Origin: Serratia inhibens
GTDB taxonomy: Bacteria; Pseudomonadota; Gammaproteobacteria; Enterobacterales; Enterobacteriaceae
Assembly: GCF_003591175.1 (NCBI RefSeq)
Contig: NZ_QYYG01000001.1
Location: 744,001-808,000, forward strand
DNA length: 64,000 nucleotides
Reading direction: 5' to 3'
Shown: one piece after another, positions 9,749 through 20,139 of the stretch
Numbering within the stretch: the stretch's first letter is position 1
Layout: the number at the start of each line of letters is the position of its first letter
Translations under genes and position numbers: made by a program
The notes under the pieces: generated by a model
The model's database searches: none
Told to the model about the DNA's origin: nothing
Seen by the model: the letters and a program-made list of their open reading frames with translations, nothing else

Positions 9749-10489
9749 CTATCCGTTATTGTTATTGAACTCTTCGGGCGTTATCCGCAAAGCAGCCAGA
9801 TTATCCACATCAACGCTGAGCCATAAAAACCCCTGCAAACCAAAAACGCCGGCGTGCCTGAGCTTATTAAAATATTCCTTCTTCTCTATGCCACAGACAA
9901 TCACCCCCTTGCACAGCAGATTGATATTCTTCAAGAGCGAGTCGATAACCACGTCATACCCTTGGTGGTCAAAAAGCTGCCAGTAAAAACGTTTGTCGAT
10001 TTTCACATAGTCGAACAGGCCATCATACAATGCGGTCAATGTCGCCTGCCCTGAGCCAAAGTTATCCAGCCACAGAGGGAAAATCTCGCTTAGCCGGCTG
10101 ACCTTGGTATTGTTTTTTCCTGCTGAAAGATTCGGAAAACCCTCACTGATCTCGAACGCAATAAACGGCCATTGCCGTAGGCGTTGGCACAGGAGATCGT
10201 CAGTGAGGATCACATCGACAAGGGTTTCTTCGATATTGAGGGTCAACAACACGTCGTGCTCGACAAACCAACCGGCATGTTGCTCTGCCAGCCTCAATTG
10301 CTCATGAAATAACTCAATCCTTTGCGAGGCGGTCAATAAATTAATCCCAATGTCGGCGGGCATGGCCAAATCACCGTCCAGGCTATTGAAACGGCATAAT
10401 ATTTCTACCGCCAGCAGCCTGCCTTCCATCGAGTAAACGGGTTGAAAAACATAGCTACTAATAAAGTCAGCTTCGAATTGAATTTTCAT
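9749..10489 (-). CDS. ydiV: degenerate EAL-domain protein, YdiV/RflP-like anti-FlhDC factor
   Basis: 246-residue stand-alone EAL-fold protein. It resembles E. coli/Salmonella YdiV over the whole length (SEGFPNLSAGKNN, FPLWLDNFGSGQATLTALYDGLF, YVKIDKRF) and sits next to selO as in E. coli. YdiV does not hydrolyse c-di-GMP; it binds FlhD and blocks flagellar gene activation. Here the ExLxR motif (EILCR), the Asn (LNIEE), EISE, KID and QG motifs remain. The DDFGTG motif reads DNFGSG, and the catalytic Glu of the EGVE-type loop is replaced (VCGIE). Loss of hydrolase activity is therefore expected, but binding of c-di-GMP is not excluded. Its upstream region is AT-rich with an inverted repeat in the leader. 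Confidence 0.85.
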   Translation of the reverse strand: MKIQFEADFISSYVFQPVYSMEGRLLAVEILCRFNSLDGDLAMPADIGINLLTASQRIELFHEQLRLAEQHAGWFVEHDVLLTLNIEETLVDVILTDDLLCQRLRQWPFIAFEISEGFPNLSAGKNNTKVSRLSEIFPLWLDNFGSGQATLTALYDGLFDYVKIDKRFYWQLFDHQGYDVVIDSLLKNINLLCKGVIVCGIEKKEYFNKLRHAGVFGLQGFLWLSVDVDNLAALRITPEEFNNNNG

Positions 10490-10544
10490 TTTAATGCCAC
10501 AGGCAGAATGGCGAGCAGATCATCGTATATCAATATATTTTATC

Positions 10545-10567
10545 GATCAATCCCCCTGGGATTAATC
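10545..10567. promoter_or_regulatory. Inverted repeat in the ydiV-like gene leader
   Basis: Arms GATCAATCC and GGATTAATC with a 5-base spacer, one mismatch, 56 bases upstream of the start codon. Position suggests an operator or 5'-leader hairpin; no named regulator can be assigned. Confidence 0.4.
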
Positions 10568-10984
10568 GGAAATATCAATGTAATTACCAATAAGTTATCA
10601 TTTAATTGATAGATTAAAGCTATTCGTGACTCACGGAAAAAAGAATAAAAAAACAATTTAACTTATGGCAAAACCTGAAAGTTACGAATAAATCGGGAGG
10701 AATTTAACTTAAGTGATGGCACAATTCTTAAAATTTGAATTATCTTCATTGTTTTAATTAAAGAAATTCCTATTCGATTAAAAACAAGCCCTTCTTGCCA
10801 GAAGCTATTCTTCCCCCACGTTAAGACAACTGATTAAATTTAATAACACATCAATTCACCGCGTTATTCTCGGCATTGAAACAGCCAAAAAATGCCCACC
10901 TTGATTTTTGGCTGATTTATGCTGTACCGGAATTTACGATTTTTAGACGATGAGAGGCTGCAAGAGTCGAGGGCCGCAGGGTTT

Positions 10985-11009
10985 AAAAAGGGATGAGCTG
11001 CCTCACCCC
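10985..11009 (-). terminator. Rho-independent terminator of lplA
   Basis: On the minus strand an 8-bp stem GGGGTGAG / CTCATCCC (one G-T pair) with a 4-base loop is followed by TTTTT, about 21 bases after the lplA stop. Confidence 0.8.
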
Positions 11010-11030
11010 AGGATATACGAAACCTGAATG

Positions 11031-12044
11031 TTATTTAATCGTCTCGACCAACCATTGCCGCAGCTCAGCCAACTCGGCGGCTTGGTCGGGAAACTGCGCG
11101 GTCAGGCTATCACAGCAACTTGCCATAGCCTCAGTTCGATAGGCACACCCGACCAGCCTCTCGGCCAACTGTTGCAACGGCGCAGGGTTAAGGCTGTCGG
11201 TGAAAATCTGCGCCCGCTCAATGACGCCTTTCTCCACATCAAAGAAGATATCCACCCCGCCCCAGACAAATCGCTCATTCAACAAATGGCTAAATGCCGG
11301 CGCTTTGCCGAAATTCCATTCCCAACTGCTTTGCCTGGCGAACTGGGCGGCGAAATCCGGCAGATCGGGATAAACATCCGGAGAAATGATTTCCGCCGTG
11401 GCGGTATCGCCATAATGATCAAAGAATGCCTGTGTCACGGCGTCACATACCTGCCGGTGATTGATATCGGGCCGGAACTCCGCCAGGTTGGCGACGCGAG
11501 AACGCACAGAAGTGATGCCCTTGGCCTGCAATTTTTTGGGGTCCGGGTTAAGGTAATCCGCCAGACGATTGAGATTGGCATTCAGCAACAATGTACCGTG
11601 ATGAAACCCGCGATCCTGAGTTTCACGGTAGGCCGACCCGGATATTTTACGCACGCCCTCTGCGGTGTCGATCACCAGATCATTGCGCCCTGACGCCGTG
11701 GCGGAGATCCCCAGTTGAGCCAGCGCAGCCAGAATAATGCCGGTGGACACGTTTTTGTCGTAGCCGGGTTTACCTGCCATAAAGGTAAAACAGGTATTGC
11801 CCAGGTCGTGAAATACCGCGCCGCCCCCACTGCTGCGCCGCGCCAGCCGGATCCCGTCTTGCTCCATCCGTCGGGTGTTGCATTCTTTCCACGGGTTTTG
11901 TGACTGGCCAATGACCACGGTTTCGGCGTTGCGCCATAAGAACAGGATTTTCTGCGTGGTCATCTCGCGGAAGATGCACTCTTCCACGGCAAGATTGAAC
12001 CAGGGATCGCAGGAGTCGGAAATCAGTAAACGTAAGCTATTCAT
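11031..12044 (-). CDS. lplA: lipoate-protein ligase A
   Basis: 337-residue cytoplasmic enzyme that activates free lipoate with ATP and attaches it to the E2 and H proteins of 2-oxoacid dehydrogenase and glycine-cleavage complexes. It matches E. coli LplA end to end: [20 protein letters not shown], the substrate loop [20 protein letters not shown] near residue 70, the catalytic-Lys region KISGSAYR near 133, and the C-terminal accessory domain. The Met at 12044 (MNSLRLLIS) is preferred over one 13 codons upstream because it matches the family N-terminus. In E. coli lplA lies elsewhere, so its insertion between ydiV and nlpC is a lineage difference. Confidence 0.95.
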   Translation of the reverse strand: MNSLRLLISDSCDPWFNLAVEECIFREMTTQKILFLWRNAETVVIGQSQNPWKECNTRRMEQDGIRLARRSSGGGAVFHDLGNTCFTFMAGKPGYDKNVSTGIILAALAQLGISATASGRNDLVIDTAEGVRKISGSAYRETQDRGFHHGTLLLNANLNRLADYLNPDPKKLQAKGITSVRSRVANLAEFRPDINHRQVCDAVTQAFFDHYGDTATAEIISPDVYPDLPDFAAQFARQSSWEWNFGKAPAFSHLLNERFVWGGVDIFFDVEKGVIERAQIFTDSLNPAPLQQLAERLVGCAYRTEAMASCCDSLTAQFPDQAAELAELRQWLVETIK

Positions 12045-12101
12045 GGCGGTCACCGTTAAGAACCTGATGCCGCCATGATACACCTAATCAAAGGGTTAAC
12101 G

Positions 12102-12566
12102 CTAAATACGCCGCGCCTGCCAGTAGGCTCGCTTCCAATAGACATTGTCCAGCGAGGAGCGAATCACGCCACGGCTGGTTGAGGCGTGGATAAATTGATC
12201 GTTGGTGTCGTAGATGCCGACGTGCAAACCATTTTCACCCGCGCCGGTTTTGAAAAACACCAGATCGCCCGGCATCAGTTCATCACGCGAAACTTTGGTG
12301 CCCAGCTCGGTTTGCTCTTCGGTAGAACGCGGCAATTGCATATCGAAACGGTCGCGGAAGGTGCGATAGACAAATCCGGAGCAGTCGACGCCGCCGCGAT
12401 CCATCCCGCCATAACGGTATGGCGTGCCGTACCATTGTCGCAGTTGCTCATTCAATTGAGCCACCACCACGATCGAGTCGGCCAACCGGCCACTTGACGG
12501 CGGCGCATGACTGCTGCAACCGGCAAGGATTAAACTGGCTAATAAAAACCAAACACGCATCCGCAT
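12102..12566 (-). CDS. nlpC: NlpC/P60 family lipoprotein, predicted peptidoglycan endopeptidase
   Basis: 154-residue outer-envelope lipoprotein with a lipobox (LILAGC, Cys at residue 16) and one NlpC/P60 cysteine-peptidase domain. The catalytic triad is visible: Cys in GVDCSGFV, His in GLHVGIYD, and the polar third residue in FIHAST. Same length as E. coli NlpC and in the same position between ydiV and btuD, except that the arn operon is inserted beside it. Expected substrate is gamma-D-Glu-diaminopimelate cross-links of murein. No clear terminator separates the end of arnF from nlpC, so read-through is possible. Confidence 0.95.
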   Translation of the reverse strand: MRMRVWFLLASLILAGCSSHAPPSSGRLADSIVVVAQLNEQLRQWYGTPYRYGGMDRGGVDCSGFVYRTFRDRFDMQLPRSTEEQTELGTKVSRDELMPGDLVFFKTGAGENGLHVGIYDTNDQFIHASTSRGVIRSSLDNVYWKRAYWQARRI

Positions 12567-12739
12567 ACCATCCCTTCATTGAACCCGTTGCCGCATCATG
12601 CCGCCCGGTCAACCACACCGCCAGCGAGGCGAAGCCGGCACCACGTTAGGAGAGAGCTATTTGGCGCTAATTTATCTCTCGCATGGGGAAAAAGGCAAGC
12701 GCTGTGAAGGAGATAATCGCGATGAAGCCAATTTTTGCG

Positions 12740-13132
12740 CTATTGGGCGGTTTTTACCCCAGCCCTGCTGTTAATCAGCCACACCCCAAGCAGGATAAAC
12801 AGCGTACCGAGCGTTTTCAGCAGGGTGGCGGACTCATTGAACCAAGGCAGGATCACCGCCGCCAGATACACCAGCGCATAGCTGACGCTCAGCAGCGGAT
12901 AAGCACGGTTAAGCGGCAGATGATGCAGCGCGAAGAACCAGCACAGCATCGACAGCGCATAGCCAAAGATACCGCCGCACACAGCCAGCAAAGGCAGGCA
13001 GTAATGCATAAGCAGCGCCGGCGTCACCTCGGCGAGCGACATCAACGGGATCTGCGCCATGCCCCACTTCATCAGCAGTTGCGCCAGCGTAACCAGCAGC
13101 ACGCTGGCGGCGCCCCAGGCGTAGCCCCTCAT
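12740..13132 (-). CDS. arnF: 4-amino-4-deoxy-L-arabinose-phosphoundecaprenol flippase subunit ArnF
   Basis: 130-residue four-TM protein of the small multidrug resistance fold. With ArnE it flips undecaprenyl-phosphate-L-Ara4N across the inner membrane. Starts [20 protein letters not shown] at 13132, overlapping the arnE stop as ATGA; the same frame is open further upstream inside arnE, but that extension has no family resemblance. Motifs [23 protein letters not shown] and [11 protein letters not shown] match ArnF. Last gene of the operon. Confidence 0.92.
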   Translation of the reverse strand: MRGYAWGAASVLLVTLAQLLMKWGMAQIPLMSLAEVTPALLMHYCLPLLAVCGGIFGYALSMLCWFFALHHLPLNRAYPLLSVSYALVYLAAVILPWFNESATLLKTLGTLFILLGVWLINSRAGVKTAQ

Positions 13133-13476
13133 GGTTGCACACTCATCAGCAGGATCCCCAGCATAATGGACGCTACGCCACACCAGTGGCGCAAAGTGGT
13201 CGGTTCCTGAAACAGCCAGCGGGCAGCCAGCGTCACCAGCACAAAATTCAGGCTGAGCATCGGGTACGCCAGGCTGAGCGGCAAACGTTGCAACACGTTG
13301 AGCCACACCGCCATGCCGGCCCCCAGCAGCAACACCGCCAGCGCCAACCAGCGCAGCGTCGGCCCCCGTCTGATGTCCGGCGGCAATTGCCAACACTGGG
13401 CGGCCTGTTTCTGGCACAGCTGCCCACCGCAGGTGAGCAGACTGACCGCAATGACCAACAGGTAACCGATCATCAT
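13129..13476 (-). CDS. arnE: 4-amino-4-deoxy-L-arabinose-phosphoundecaprenol flippase subunit ArnE
   Basis: 115-residue partner of ArnF with four hydrophobic segments and the ArnE motif GGQLCQKQA near the N-terminus, [21 protein letters not shown] in the middle, and [13 protein letters not shown] near the end. The start is one of two adjacent ATG codons (13476 or 13473) overlapping the arnT stop. The frame is open for six more codons upstream within arnT, but these lack family support. Confidence 0.92.
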   Translation of the reverse strand: MMIGYLLVIAVSLLTCGGQLCQKQAAQCWQLPPDIRRGPTLRWLALAVLLLGAGMAVWLNVLQRLPLSLAYPMLSLNFVLVTLAARWLFQEPTTLRHWCGVASIMLGILLMSVQP

Positions 13477-15137
13477 GGTTGCTGTTGGTACCAAACCAGC
13501 GCCAGGCGGTTCATCTCAACAATCTTGTCTGCAGCCGGTAGGTTTTTCGGCACGTGATCCCCTCTCGACAATTGCAATACCAGCGAGACATCGCCCTGTT
13601 TGCGCGCCTGTGCCAACCACTGCGGGAAATCTTCGTCGCTGATGAAATGGCTACGGGCATCCGGATAATCCAGACCATAACCCACTTCGCCCTTCTCGCT
13701 GAACATCAGCACGTCGCTGCGCTTCAGTTCCCAGGCCAGGCCTGCGGCTACGCCGACGCTGTCGGTCAGCACATAGCGGCTATGGCTTAATTCTGCCATG
13801 TTCACCCGTGCGAAGTTTTGCGGCAATTTGGAATCGGTCACCTGCTGCGGGATCGCATAGCCAATCAGCAGGCACAGCAGCAACGGACAGGCAGCCGCCC
13901 AACGCCAGTGGCGTGCATTATCACGCACCGATACCACGGCGAACGCTAGCCACCCGGCAAAAGCGATAATGCCGATAACTATCTTCGGCCATTCCTGGGC
14001 GCTAAACAAGTGTACCTTCGGCAACAGGCCCGCGCCGATGATCAGCAACGCCAGCACGCAAATCAGCCCAAACAATCCGTTTAACAACGCATTGACTTTG
14101 AAGGCCTTGCTGCGCAGCAGCGCCGCATAATCCTCGGCATAGGCGGCAATCAGCAGTGCCAGCGGTGCCATGCACGGCAGAATATAGGTCGGCAGCTTGC
14201 CCTTGGCGATGCTGAAGAAGATCAGTGGCATCACGACCCAGCTAAGCAGGAAAAACAGCTCAGGGCGACTGATGCGTTCACGCCAGCCCTTGATCAACGC
14301 CCCTGGCAGCAAGGCAGCCCACGGCAGCACCCCGGCAAACAGAATCGGAATGTAGTACCAGAACGGTGCCTTATGTTGCGCGTTGTCCTCGGCAAAGCGT
14401 TGAATATGCTCCACCCAGAAGAAGTAATTCCAGAAGTCCGGCTCTCGCTGGGCAATGGCCAGCGCCCAGGGCAGGCTGAGCAGCACCGCCACCACGATCG
14501 CCACCGGGCCGTAAATCAGGAGATCTTTAATCCGCCGCTGCTGAATGACGATCGGGATCACCGCAATCACCGGCACCGCCAGCGCCAGGAACCCCTTGGT
14601 CATAAAGCCCATGCCGCAGGCCAAACCCAGCAGCACGTAACCGCCCAGCTTGCCTTTGGCCGTGGTGGCCTTCAGCGTCAGGTAATAGCTGACCATCGCG
14701 GCGGTCAGCCACAAGGCGATCATCGGATCCAGTACGCTGTAAGTGCCGATGCTGAACACCAGTACCATCGACAGGAAAATCAGCACTGCCAGGCTGGCGC
14801 GGCGCGCATTGCGCCACATCAGCATCGCCAGCGCAAACACCAGCAGCGCGGTCATGCCGGTGCTGAATACCGAACCGAAACGCACCGCAAAATTGCTATC
14901 GCCAAACAGCCATTGGCTGATGTTGTTAAACCAATAACCGGCTACCGGCTTTTCAAAATAACGCAGGCCAAGCAGATTGGGCACCACCCAATCGCCGCGC
15001 TGCAGCATCTCGCGGCTGATCTCGGCATAACGGGTTTCATCTGGCTGCCACAGCAGGCGGCCATTCAGGGGAATCAGGTAAACCAGAGCAAAAAAAATGG
15101 CCAGCAAAATGGCCCATGATCCTTTTAGCGCCTTCAT
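13473..15137 (-). CDS. arnT: undecaprenyl phosphate-alpha-L-Ara4N transferase
   Basis: 554-residue inner-membrane glycosyltransferase (GT83) that moves L-Ara4N from undecaprenyl phosphate to lipid A on the periplasmic face, lowering surface charge and giving polymyxin and cationic-peptide resistance. About a dozen TM segments precede a soluble C-terminal domain. The conserved first periplasmic loop [15 protein letters not shown] near residue 35 and [10 protein letters not shown] near 63 are present. The Met at 15137 (MKALKGSWA) overlaps arnD by 4 bases and is preferred over one 12 codons upstream. Confidence 0.95.
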   Translation of the reverse strand: MKALKGSWAILLAIFFALVYLIPLNGRLLWQPDETRYAEISREMLQRGDWVVPNLLGLRYFEKPVAGYWFNNISQWLFGDSNFAVRFGSVFSTGMTALLVFALAMLMWRNARRASLAVLIFLSMVLVFSIGTYSVLDPMIALWLTAAMVSYYLTLKATTAKGKLGGYVLLGLACGMGFMTKGFLALAVPVIAVIPIVIQQRRIKDLLIYGPVAIVVAVLLSLPWALAIAQREPDFWNYFFWVEHIQRFAEDNAQHKAPFWYYIPILFAGVLPWAALLPGALIKGWRERISRPELFFLLSWVVMPLIFFSIAKGKLPTYILPCMAPLALLIAAYAEDYAALLRSKAFKVNALLNGLFGLICVLALLIIGAGLLPKVHLFSAQEWPKIVIGIIAFAGWLAFAVVSVRDNARHWRWAAACPLLLCLLIGYAIPQQVTDSKLPQNFARVNMAELSHSRYVLTDSVGVAAGLAWELKRSDVLMFSEKGEVGYGLDYPDARSHFISDEDFPQWLAQARKQGDVSLVLQLSRGDHVPKNLPAADKIVEMNRLALVWYQQQP

Positions 15138-16039
15138 GAATCGTCCTTCACATCGGTTTGACAACCCAGCCAACCTTCGCGGCCGGGGAAAGGAGCGCGC
15201 TTGATGCGGCCCAATGGCAATGACGCCAAATCGTGCGGCAGCAGTTCGCTTAACGGGCAGAATGCTATGCCCTGCCGTTGCGCACGCTGCAGTAACTGTT
15301 CGAACATCGCCGCCTGCGACATCCCTTCCACTTCGGTATGTATGGTGTACACCGGCACGCCGCGATCGTTTTCAATGGCTTGCAAAATGTAATCGTTGAA
15401 GTCGGCCATACTGACTTCACTGCCAATCACCTCATCAAAGGTAGGCAGCGTTACCGGGATCTGAACGGTGCCCATGCGACCATCGCTTAACAGCGGACGG
15501 AATGGATGGGTGCCCCGGCAATCGCTGTTGTAGTGAAAACCGAAACGCTGCTTCACCTCCAGCACCCGCGTGTCCGCACGCCAGCCGGCGACCGCCGAAC
15601 ATCTTACCGGCTGATCAATGCTGGCGGTTAGTGCATCCACGCCCCGCTGGACCTGTTGCGTCAGTTGCGCCTCGGACCAGCGGCCGACGTTCGCCTGCCA
15701 GCCCTGATGATCCCAGGCGTGCAGCCCCACCTCATGCCCGGCCTCGGCGGTGCGCTTCATCAACGGCCCCAGCGCGCGGGAAATATTGCGCCCCGGCCAG
15801 GCGGTACCGGCCAGCAGGATATCCCAGCCGTACAAGGACGCAGCGTTCGAGCGCAACATTTTCCACAGGAATTTCGGACGTAAAAGGCGCCACAGATGGC
15901 GCCCCATATTGTCCGGTCCTACGCTGAAGAAGAAACTGGCCTGAACATCGTATTTGTCGAACAGTTCCAGCAACTGCGGCACCCCTTCCCGGGTGCCGCT
16001 GAAGGTATCTACATCAACTCGCAGACCGACTTTCTTCAT
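15134..16039 (-). CDS. arnD: 4-deoxy-4-formamido-L-arabinose-phosphoundecaprenol deformylase
   Basis: 301-residue metal-dependent deacetylase of the NodB/CE4 family that removes the formyl group from the lipid-linked Ara4FN. The N-terminal motif [15 protein letters not shown] carries the catalytic Asp pair and [13 protein letters not shown] carries the metal-binding His residues. Overlaps arnA and arnT by 4 bases each. Confidence 0.95.
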   Translation of the reverse strand: MKKVGLRVDVDTFSGTREGVPQLLELFDKYDVQASFFFSVGPDNMGRHLWRLLRPKFLWKMLRSNAASLYGWDILLAGTAWPGRNISRALGPLMKRTAEAGHEVGLHAWDHQGWQANVGRWSEAQLTQQVQRGVDALTASIDQPVRCSAVAGWRADTRVLEVKQRFGFHYNSDCRGTHPFRPLLSDGRMGTVQIPVTLPTFDEVIGSEVSMADFNDYILQAIENDRGVPVYTIHTEVEGMSQAAMFEQLLQRAQRQGIAFCPLSELLPHDLASLPLGRIKRAPFPGREGWLGCQTDVKDDS

Positions 16040-18018
16040 TCACCTTTACCTTCCTGAACGGTGGTGCGCAGGAAGTAATCCAACGTGTCTGCAACGGTCT
16101 GCCGCATAGCGATGGTCGGCTGCCAACCCAGCAAGCGGCGGGCATTCTTGATGCTCGGCGTACGGTGCTCAACGTCCTGATACCCTTTACCGTAATAGCT
16201 GCTGCTTTCTACATCCTTGAAACCGGCAAACGGCGGAAAGCGCTCGCGCAACGGGTGGTGGTTGAAGCTCTCGAGCAGCATTTCCGCCAGTTCACGGATG
16301 CTGGCTTCGTTGGTCGGATTACCGATATTGACGATCTGGCCGTCACACAAACCGTCACGGTTTTCGATAATGCGAAACAGCGCTTCGATACCGTCGTTGA
16401 TATCGGTAAAGCAGCGTTTTTGTGCCCCGCCGTCCATCAGTTTGATCGGCGAGCCTTCCACCAGGTTGAGAATCAATTGGGTGATGGCGCGTGATGAACC
16501 GATACGTGCAGCATCCAGATTATCCAGGCGCGGCCCCATCCAGTTAAACGGGCGGAACAGCGTGAACTTCAATCCTTCCTTGGCTCCGTACGCCCAAATC
16601 ACCCGGTCCAGCAACTGCTTGGACACCGAGTAAATCCAGCGCTGTTTGTTGATCGGCCCGACGATCAGGCGCGAGTGATCTTCATCAAACTCTTTGTCGT
16701 CGCACATGCCATACACCTCGGAGGTGGACGGGAAGATAATGCGCTTATTGTATTTCACGCAGTCGCGGACGATTTTCAGGTTTTCTTCGAAATCCAGCTC
16801 GAATACGCGCAGTGGGTTGCGGGTGTATTCGATTGGCGTCGCAATCGCCACCAGCGGCAGCACCACGTCGCATTTCTTGATGTGATACTCGATCCACTCC
16901 GAGTGGATGCTGATATCCCCTTCCACAAAGTGGAAGCGCGGGTTATCCAGGAAGCGGCTGATGGCATCCGAACCGATATCCAGGCCGTAAATGTCGTAAC
17001 GGTCGTCACGCAGCAGGCGTTCTGTCAGGTGGTTACCGATAAAACCGTTGACGCCCAGGATCAACACGCGGGTTCTGCGTTTCATGACCGCATTGGCCTT
17101 CGCGGCCAGGCGCACATCGGTCACGATCCCCATTTCCTGCGCCAGACGGCTGCCCTGCACGTACAGACCGGTCTCGTTTTGCCCGGCAACGATTTCCAGC
17201 GCGCCCTCACCGCAAGCGATGATCAGCGGAGAGGTGCTGAGCACAGTGCCCGGTTGTTTATCATGCTGGGCATCCAGCACCCGGGCGCGCCAGACGATCA
17301 TTTTACGCTGGCCAAGGTAGCTGAATGCGCCAGGGTAAGGCTCGGTGACCGCACGGATCAGGTTGTTGATTTCCTGTGCGGATTTATGCCACGAAATTTC
17401 ACCGTCTGCGGCAGTGCGGCGGCCAAAATAGCTGGCGTCGGCTTCATTTTGCGCAGTGAATGAGGCGGTGCCGTTTTTCAGTTTAGGCAGCTCGTCTTTC
17501 AGCAGCGCCTGCGCTGCTTCCAGCACTTTTTTGTGCAACGTCAGCGCCGTATCTTCAGCGGTGATCGCCACTTTACGCTGGCCAACAATATCCCCGGCGT
17601 CCGGGCGTTTGACCATTTTGTGCAGCGTGGCGCCGGTTTCGGTTTCGCCATTGACCAACGCCCAGTTCACCGGCGCGCGGCCACGGTAGCGCGGCAGCAA
17701 CGAACCGTGCAGGTTGAAACCGCCAAGCGGCGCCAGAGACAGGATCTCATCGCTCAGCAGGTTGCGATAATAGAATGAGAAAATAACGTCCGGTTGCAAC
17801 TGACGGATACGTTCGATCCACAACGGGTGGTTAACGTCTTCCGGCGCATAGACCGGCAACTCCAATTCAGCGCCCAAACGTGCTACGGAGGAGAAGAAGT
17901 TGTTCTCACCAGGATCGTCGGTATGCGTGAATACCGCCTGAACGTCATAACCTGCCTCAGTCAGCGCTTTCAAACCCGCGCAGCCAATATCATGGTAAGC
18001 AAATACAATAGCTTTCAT
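16036..18018 (-). CDS. arnA: bifunctional UDP-glucuronate decarboxylase / UDP-Ara4N formyltransferase
   Basis: 660-residue two-domain cytoplasmic enzyme, exactly the E. coli length. The N-terminal formyltransferase (about 1-304) carries the [15 protein letters not shown] motif near residue 102. The C-terminal short-chain-dehydrogenase-like decarboxylase (about 315-660) carries the NAD motif [10 protein letters not shown] and the YSVSK catalytic Tyr/Lys. It supplies UDP-Ara4O for ArnB and formylates UDP-Ara4N. The start at 18018 overlaps the arnC stop; an adjacent ATG at 18021 is possible. The frame stays open about 60 codons upstream inside arnC, but that extension has no family match. Confidence 0.96.
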   Translation of the reverse strand: MKAIVFAYHDIGCAGLKALTEAGYDVQAVFTHTDDPGENNFFSSVARLGAELELPVYAPEDVNHPLWIERIRQLQPDVIFSFYYRNLLSDEILSLAPLGGFNLHGSLLPRYRGRAPVNWALVNGETETGATLHKMVKRPDAGDIVGQRKVAITAEDTALTLHKKVLEAAQALLKDELPKLKNGTASFTAQNEADASYFGRRTAADGEISWHKSAQEINNLIRAVTEPYPGAFSYLGQRKMIVWRARVLDAQHDKQPGTVLSTSPLIIACGEGALEIVAGQNETGLYVQGSRLAQEMGIVTDVRLAAKANAVMKRRTRVLILGVNGFIGNHLTERLLRDDRYDIYGLDIGSDAISRFLDNPRFHFVEGDISIHSEWIEYHIKKCDVVLPLVAIATPIEYTRNPLRVFELDFEENLKIVRDCVKYNKRIIFPSTSEVYGMCDDKEFDEDHSRLIVGPINKQRWIYSVSKQLLDRVIWAYGAKEGLKFTLFRPFNWMGPRLDNLDAARIGSSRAITQLILNLVEGSPIKLMDGGAQKRCFTDINDGIEALFRIIENRDGLCDGQIVNIGNPTNEASIRELAEMLLESFNHHPLRERFPPFAGFKDVESSSYYGKGYQDVEHRTPSIKNARRLLGWQPTIAMRQTVADTLDYFLRTTVQEGKGE

Positions 18019-18998
18019 CATTCTTCTTCCTGAGTATTGTGAACCGGCTGTTCGCCGACCACTTTCTGAACAAAATAACGAGGACGAGCACGTACGTCGG
18101 TATAGATGCGGCCGATGTATTCTCCCAACAGCCCCATGCCGACAAATTGAGCGCCGATAAAGGTAAACAGCACCGCAAACAGGGTGAACACCCCGCCGCC
18201 CGACCATTCAGGCCCCATAATCAAACGCAGGGCGATCAACACCACCGCCAGCACAAACCCTGAGAGCGCCACCACGCTGCCTACGACGCTGAGCAAACGC
18301 AGCGGCGTCGTCGTCAGGCAGGTAAGCAAGTCGTACATCAGGTTAATCAGCTTCATCAGGCTGTATTTGGAGTCGCCAAACTCGCGTTCGGCGTGCAGTA
18401 CGTCGATTTCTGTGGTGCGCCGGGCAAAGGTGTTCGCCAGGATCGGGATAAAGGTGCTGCGTTCGTGGCAGTTCAACATGGCTTCGATAATATGGCGGCG
18501 GTAGGCGCGCAACATGCAGCCGTAATCGCCCATCGATTTACCGGTAGCGCGTTGGATCATCATATTGATAATGCGTGAGGCGCTTTTGCGGAACCAGGAG
18601 TCCTGACGGTTGGCGCGCACGGTGCCCACTACGTCATAACCCTCTTCCGCAACCCGTACCAGACGCGGGATCTCTTCCGGCGGGTTTTGCAAATCGGCGT
18701 CCAGCGTGATCACCAGATCGCCGCTCACCTGATTGAAACCGGCCATAATCGCCGAGTGTTGACCGTAATTGCGGTTCAGCAAAACGGCAATCACGCAACT
18801 CCCCGGTTGTTCTGCCGCAGCGGTCAGCATATCGGCAGAGTTGTCGCTGCTGCCGTCATCGACCAGGATAATTTCATAAGGCTGAGTCAGTTGTTTACAG
18901 GCGGCGGTAGTACGCTCAAGCAAGGCGGGTAAACTTTCCTGCTCGTTGTATACCGGTATCACCACCGAAACTTTTTTTATCGGTTCAACGCGAGACAC
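18018..18998 (-). CDS. arnC: undecaprenyl-phosphate 4-deoxy-4-formamido-L-arabinose transferase
   Basis: 326-residue GT2 glycosyltransferase anchored by two C-terminal TM helices; attaches Ara4FN to undecaprenyl phosphate on the cytoplasmic face. Visible: [18 protein letters not shown] at the N-terminus, VDDGSSDNS, and [17 protein letters not shown] with its DxD metal site near residue 97. A GTG start at 18998 is chosen: on the minus strand GGAG lies 8 bases before it and it yields the family N-terminus ([14 protein letters not shown]). An ATG 16 codons upstream lies deeper within arnB. Overlaps arnB by 14 bases. Confidence 0.94.
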   Translation of the reverse strand: MSRVEPIKKVSVVIPVYNEQESLPALLERTTAACKQLTQPYEIILVDDGSSDNSADMLTAAAEQPGSCVIAVLLNRNYGQHSAIMAGFNQVSGDLVITLDADLQNPPEEIPRLVRVAEEGYDVVGTVRANRQDSWFRKSASRIINMMIQRATGKSMGDYGCMLRAYRRHIIEAMLNCHERSTFIPILANTFARRTTEIDVLHAEREFGDSKYSLMKLINLMYDLLTCLTTTPLRLLSVVGSVVALSGFVLAVVLIALRLIMGPEWSGGGVFTLFAVLFTFIGAQFVGMGLLGEYIGRIYTDVRARPRYFVQKVVGEQPVHNTQEEE

Positions 18999-20139
18999 GT
19001 AATGACTCCACAACAGAAGATAAGGCGTTGACCACGCGATCGACATCGTCGTCGGTCATATCAGGGAATAACGGTAAGGTGCAAAGACGCGCCGAGTTCC
19101 ATTCGGTGTTCGGCAACGCCAGCTGCGGATAACGTTCACGGTAAAATTTTTGGGTATGGGCAGCGCGGAAATGCAGGCCGGTACCTATGCCCAACGCCTT
19201 CAGGCGCTCCATCAGTTGGTCGCGGTCGATGCCGCAACGCTCGGCATCAACACGCACCATAAACAGATGCCAGACGTGGTCATGCGGGTAATCAGGCAGC
19301 CCCAGCGGCTGGAAAGGCGAGCCTTCCAGCGCGGCCAAATAACGCTGGGCCAACGCTTTGCGGCGGGCGTTCAACTGCGGTAAACGAGCTAACTGCACGA
19401 CAGCGATAGCCGCGTGAATATCCGAAAGGTTGTATTTGTAGCCCGGCTCCACCACCTCGGCCTGCGGCTTGCGGCCCAGCTGTTGGCGATCGAAGGCGTC
19501 AACCGCCAGGCCGTGGAACTTCAGGCAACGCACGCGATCCGCCAACGCATCGTCGTCGGTGGCAATCAGGCCACCCTCGGCGCAGGTCAGATTTTTAATC
19601 GCATGGAAGGAAAAAATTGCCGTGCCGCGCGCACCGACCCACTCGCTGTTGTAACGTGCACCCACAGCATGGGCGGCATCTTCAATCAGGGGGAGATTGT
19701 GGCGTTTTGCCACATCACGCAGAGCATCCATCTGCAGCGGCGCACCGGCATAATGCACCGGGACAATGGCTTTGGTTTTGGCCGTAATGGCGGCTTCGAC
19801 AGCGGCGGCGCTGACCATCAGCGTATCGCGGTCAACGTCAATCATCACCGGCGTCGCGCCAAGCAATTCAATCATGTTGAGAGTGGAAACCCAGGTTTGC
19901 GAAGGTGTGATAACTTCATCACCCGGCCCAATGCCCAGCGCCATCAGGGTGATGTGCATACCCGCAGTGGCGGAACAAACGGCGATGGCGTGTTTACATC
20001 CGAAGGTGGAGCAGAATTCGCTTTCCAATTGCTGATTCTGCGGCCCGGTGGTGATCCAGCCGGAGCGCAATACCTTTTCTACCGCTGCGATTTCTTCATC
20101 GCCAATGGCCGGGCGAGAAAAAGGTAAAAATTCATCCAT
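18985..20139 (-). CDS. arnB: UDP-4-amino-4-deoxy-L-arabinose--oxoglutarate aminotransferase
   Basis: 384-residue PLP-dependent sugar aminotransferase (DegT/DnrJ/EryC1 family) that makes UDP-L-Ara4N from UDP-Ara4O and glutamate. The catalytic Lys lies in [15 protein letters not shown] near residue 188, and the substrate motif [11 protein letters not shown] is near the N-terminus. The Met at 20139 ([16 protein letters not shown]) matches the family; an ATG 7 codons upstream is less likely. First gene of arnBCADTEF, with a PmrA-type box 120 bases upstream. Confidence 0.95.
   Translation of the reverse strand: MDEFLPFSRPAIGDEEIAAVEKVLRSGWITTGPQNQQLESEFCSTFGCKHAIAVCSATAGMHITLMALGIGPGDEVITPSQTWVSTLNMIELLGATPVMIDVDRDTLMVSAAAVEAAITAKTKAIVPVHYAGAPLQMDALRDVAKRHNLPLIEDAAHAVGARYNSEWVGARGTAIFSFHAIKNLTCAEGGLIATDDDALADRVRCLKFHGLAVDAFDRQQLGRKPQAEVVEPGYKYNLSDIHAAIAVVQLARLPQLNARRKALAQRYLAALEGSPFQPLGLPDYPHDHVWHLFMVRVDAERCGIDRDQLMERLKALGIGTGLHFRAAHTQKFYRERYPQLALPNTEWNSARLCTLPLFPDMTDDDVDRVVNALSSVVESLRVSR

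Larger units (their letters stand above)
10490..11030. other. AT-rich intergenic region upstream of the ydiV-like gene
   Basis: No gene was found in these 541 bases, which are visibly more AT-rich than the flanking coding DNA. They hold the leftward ydiV-like promoter region, an inverted repeat at 10545-10567, an A/T-tract inverted repeat at 10883-10913 (AGCCAAAAA / TTTTTGGCT), and the lplA terminator at 10985-11009. The base composition would suit H-NS binding, which is inference. Confidence 0.5.

Noticed and set aside
9749-10489. Treating the EAL gene as a decayed pseudogene
   Set aside because: The frame is intact and matches the YdiV family, which is naturally degenerate yet functional.
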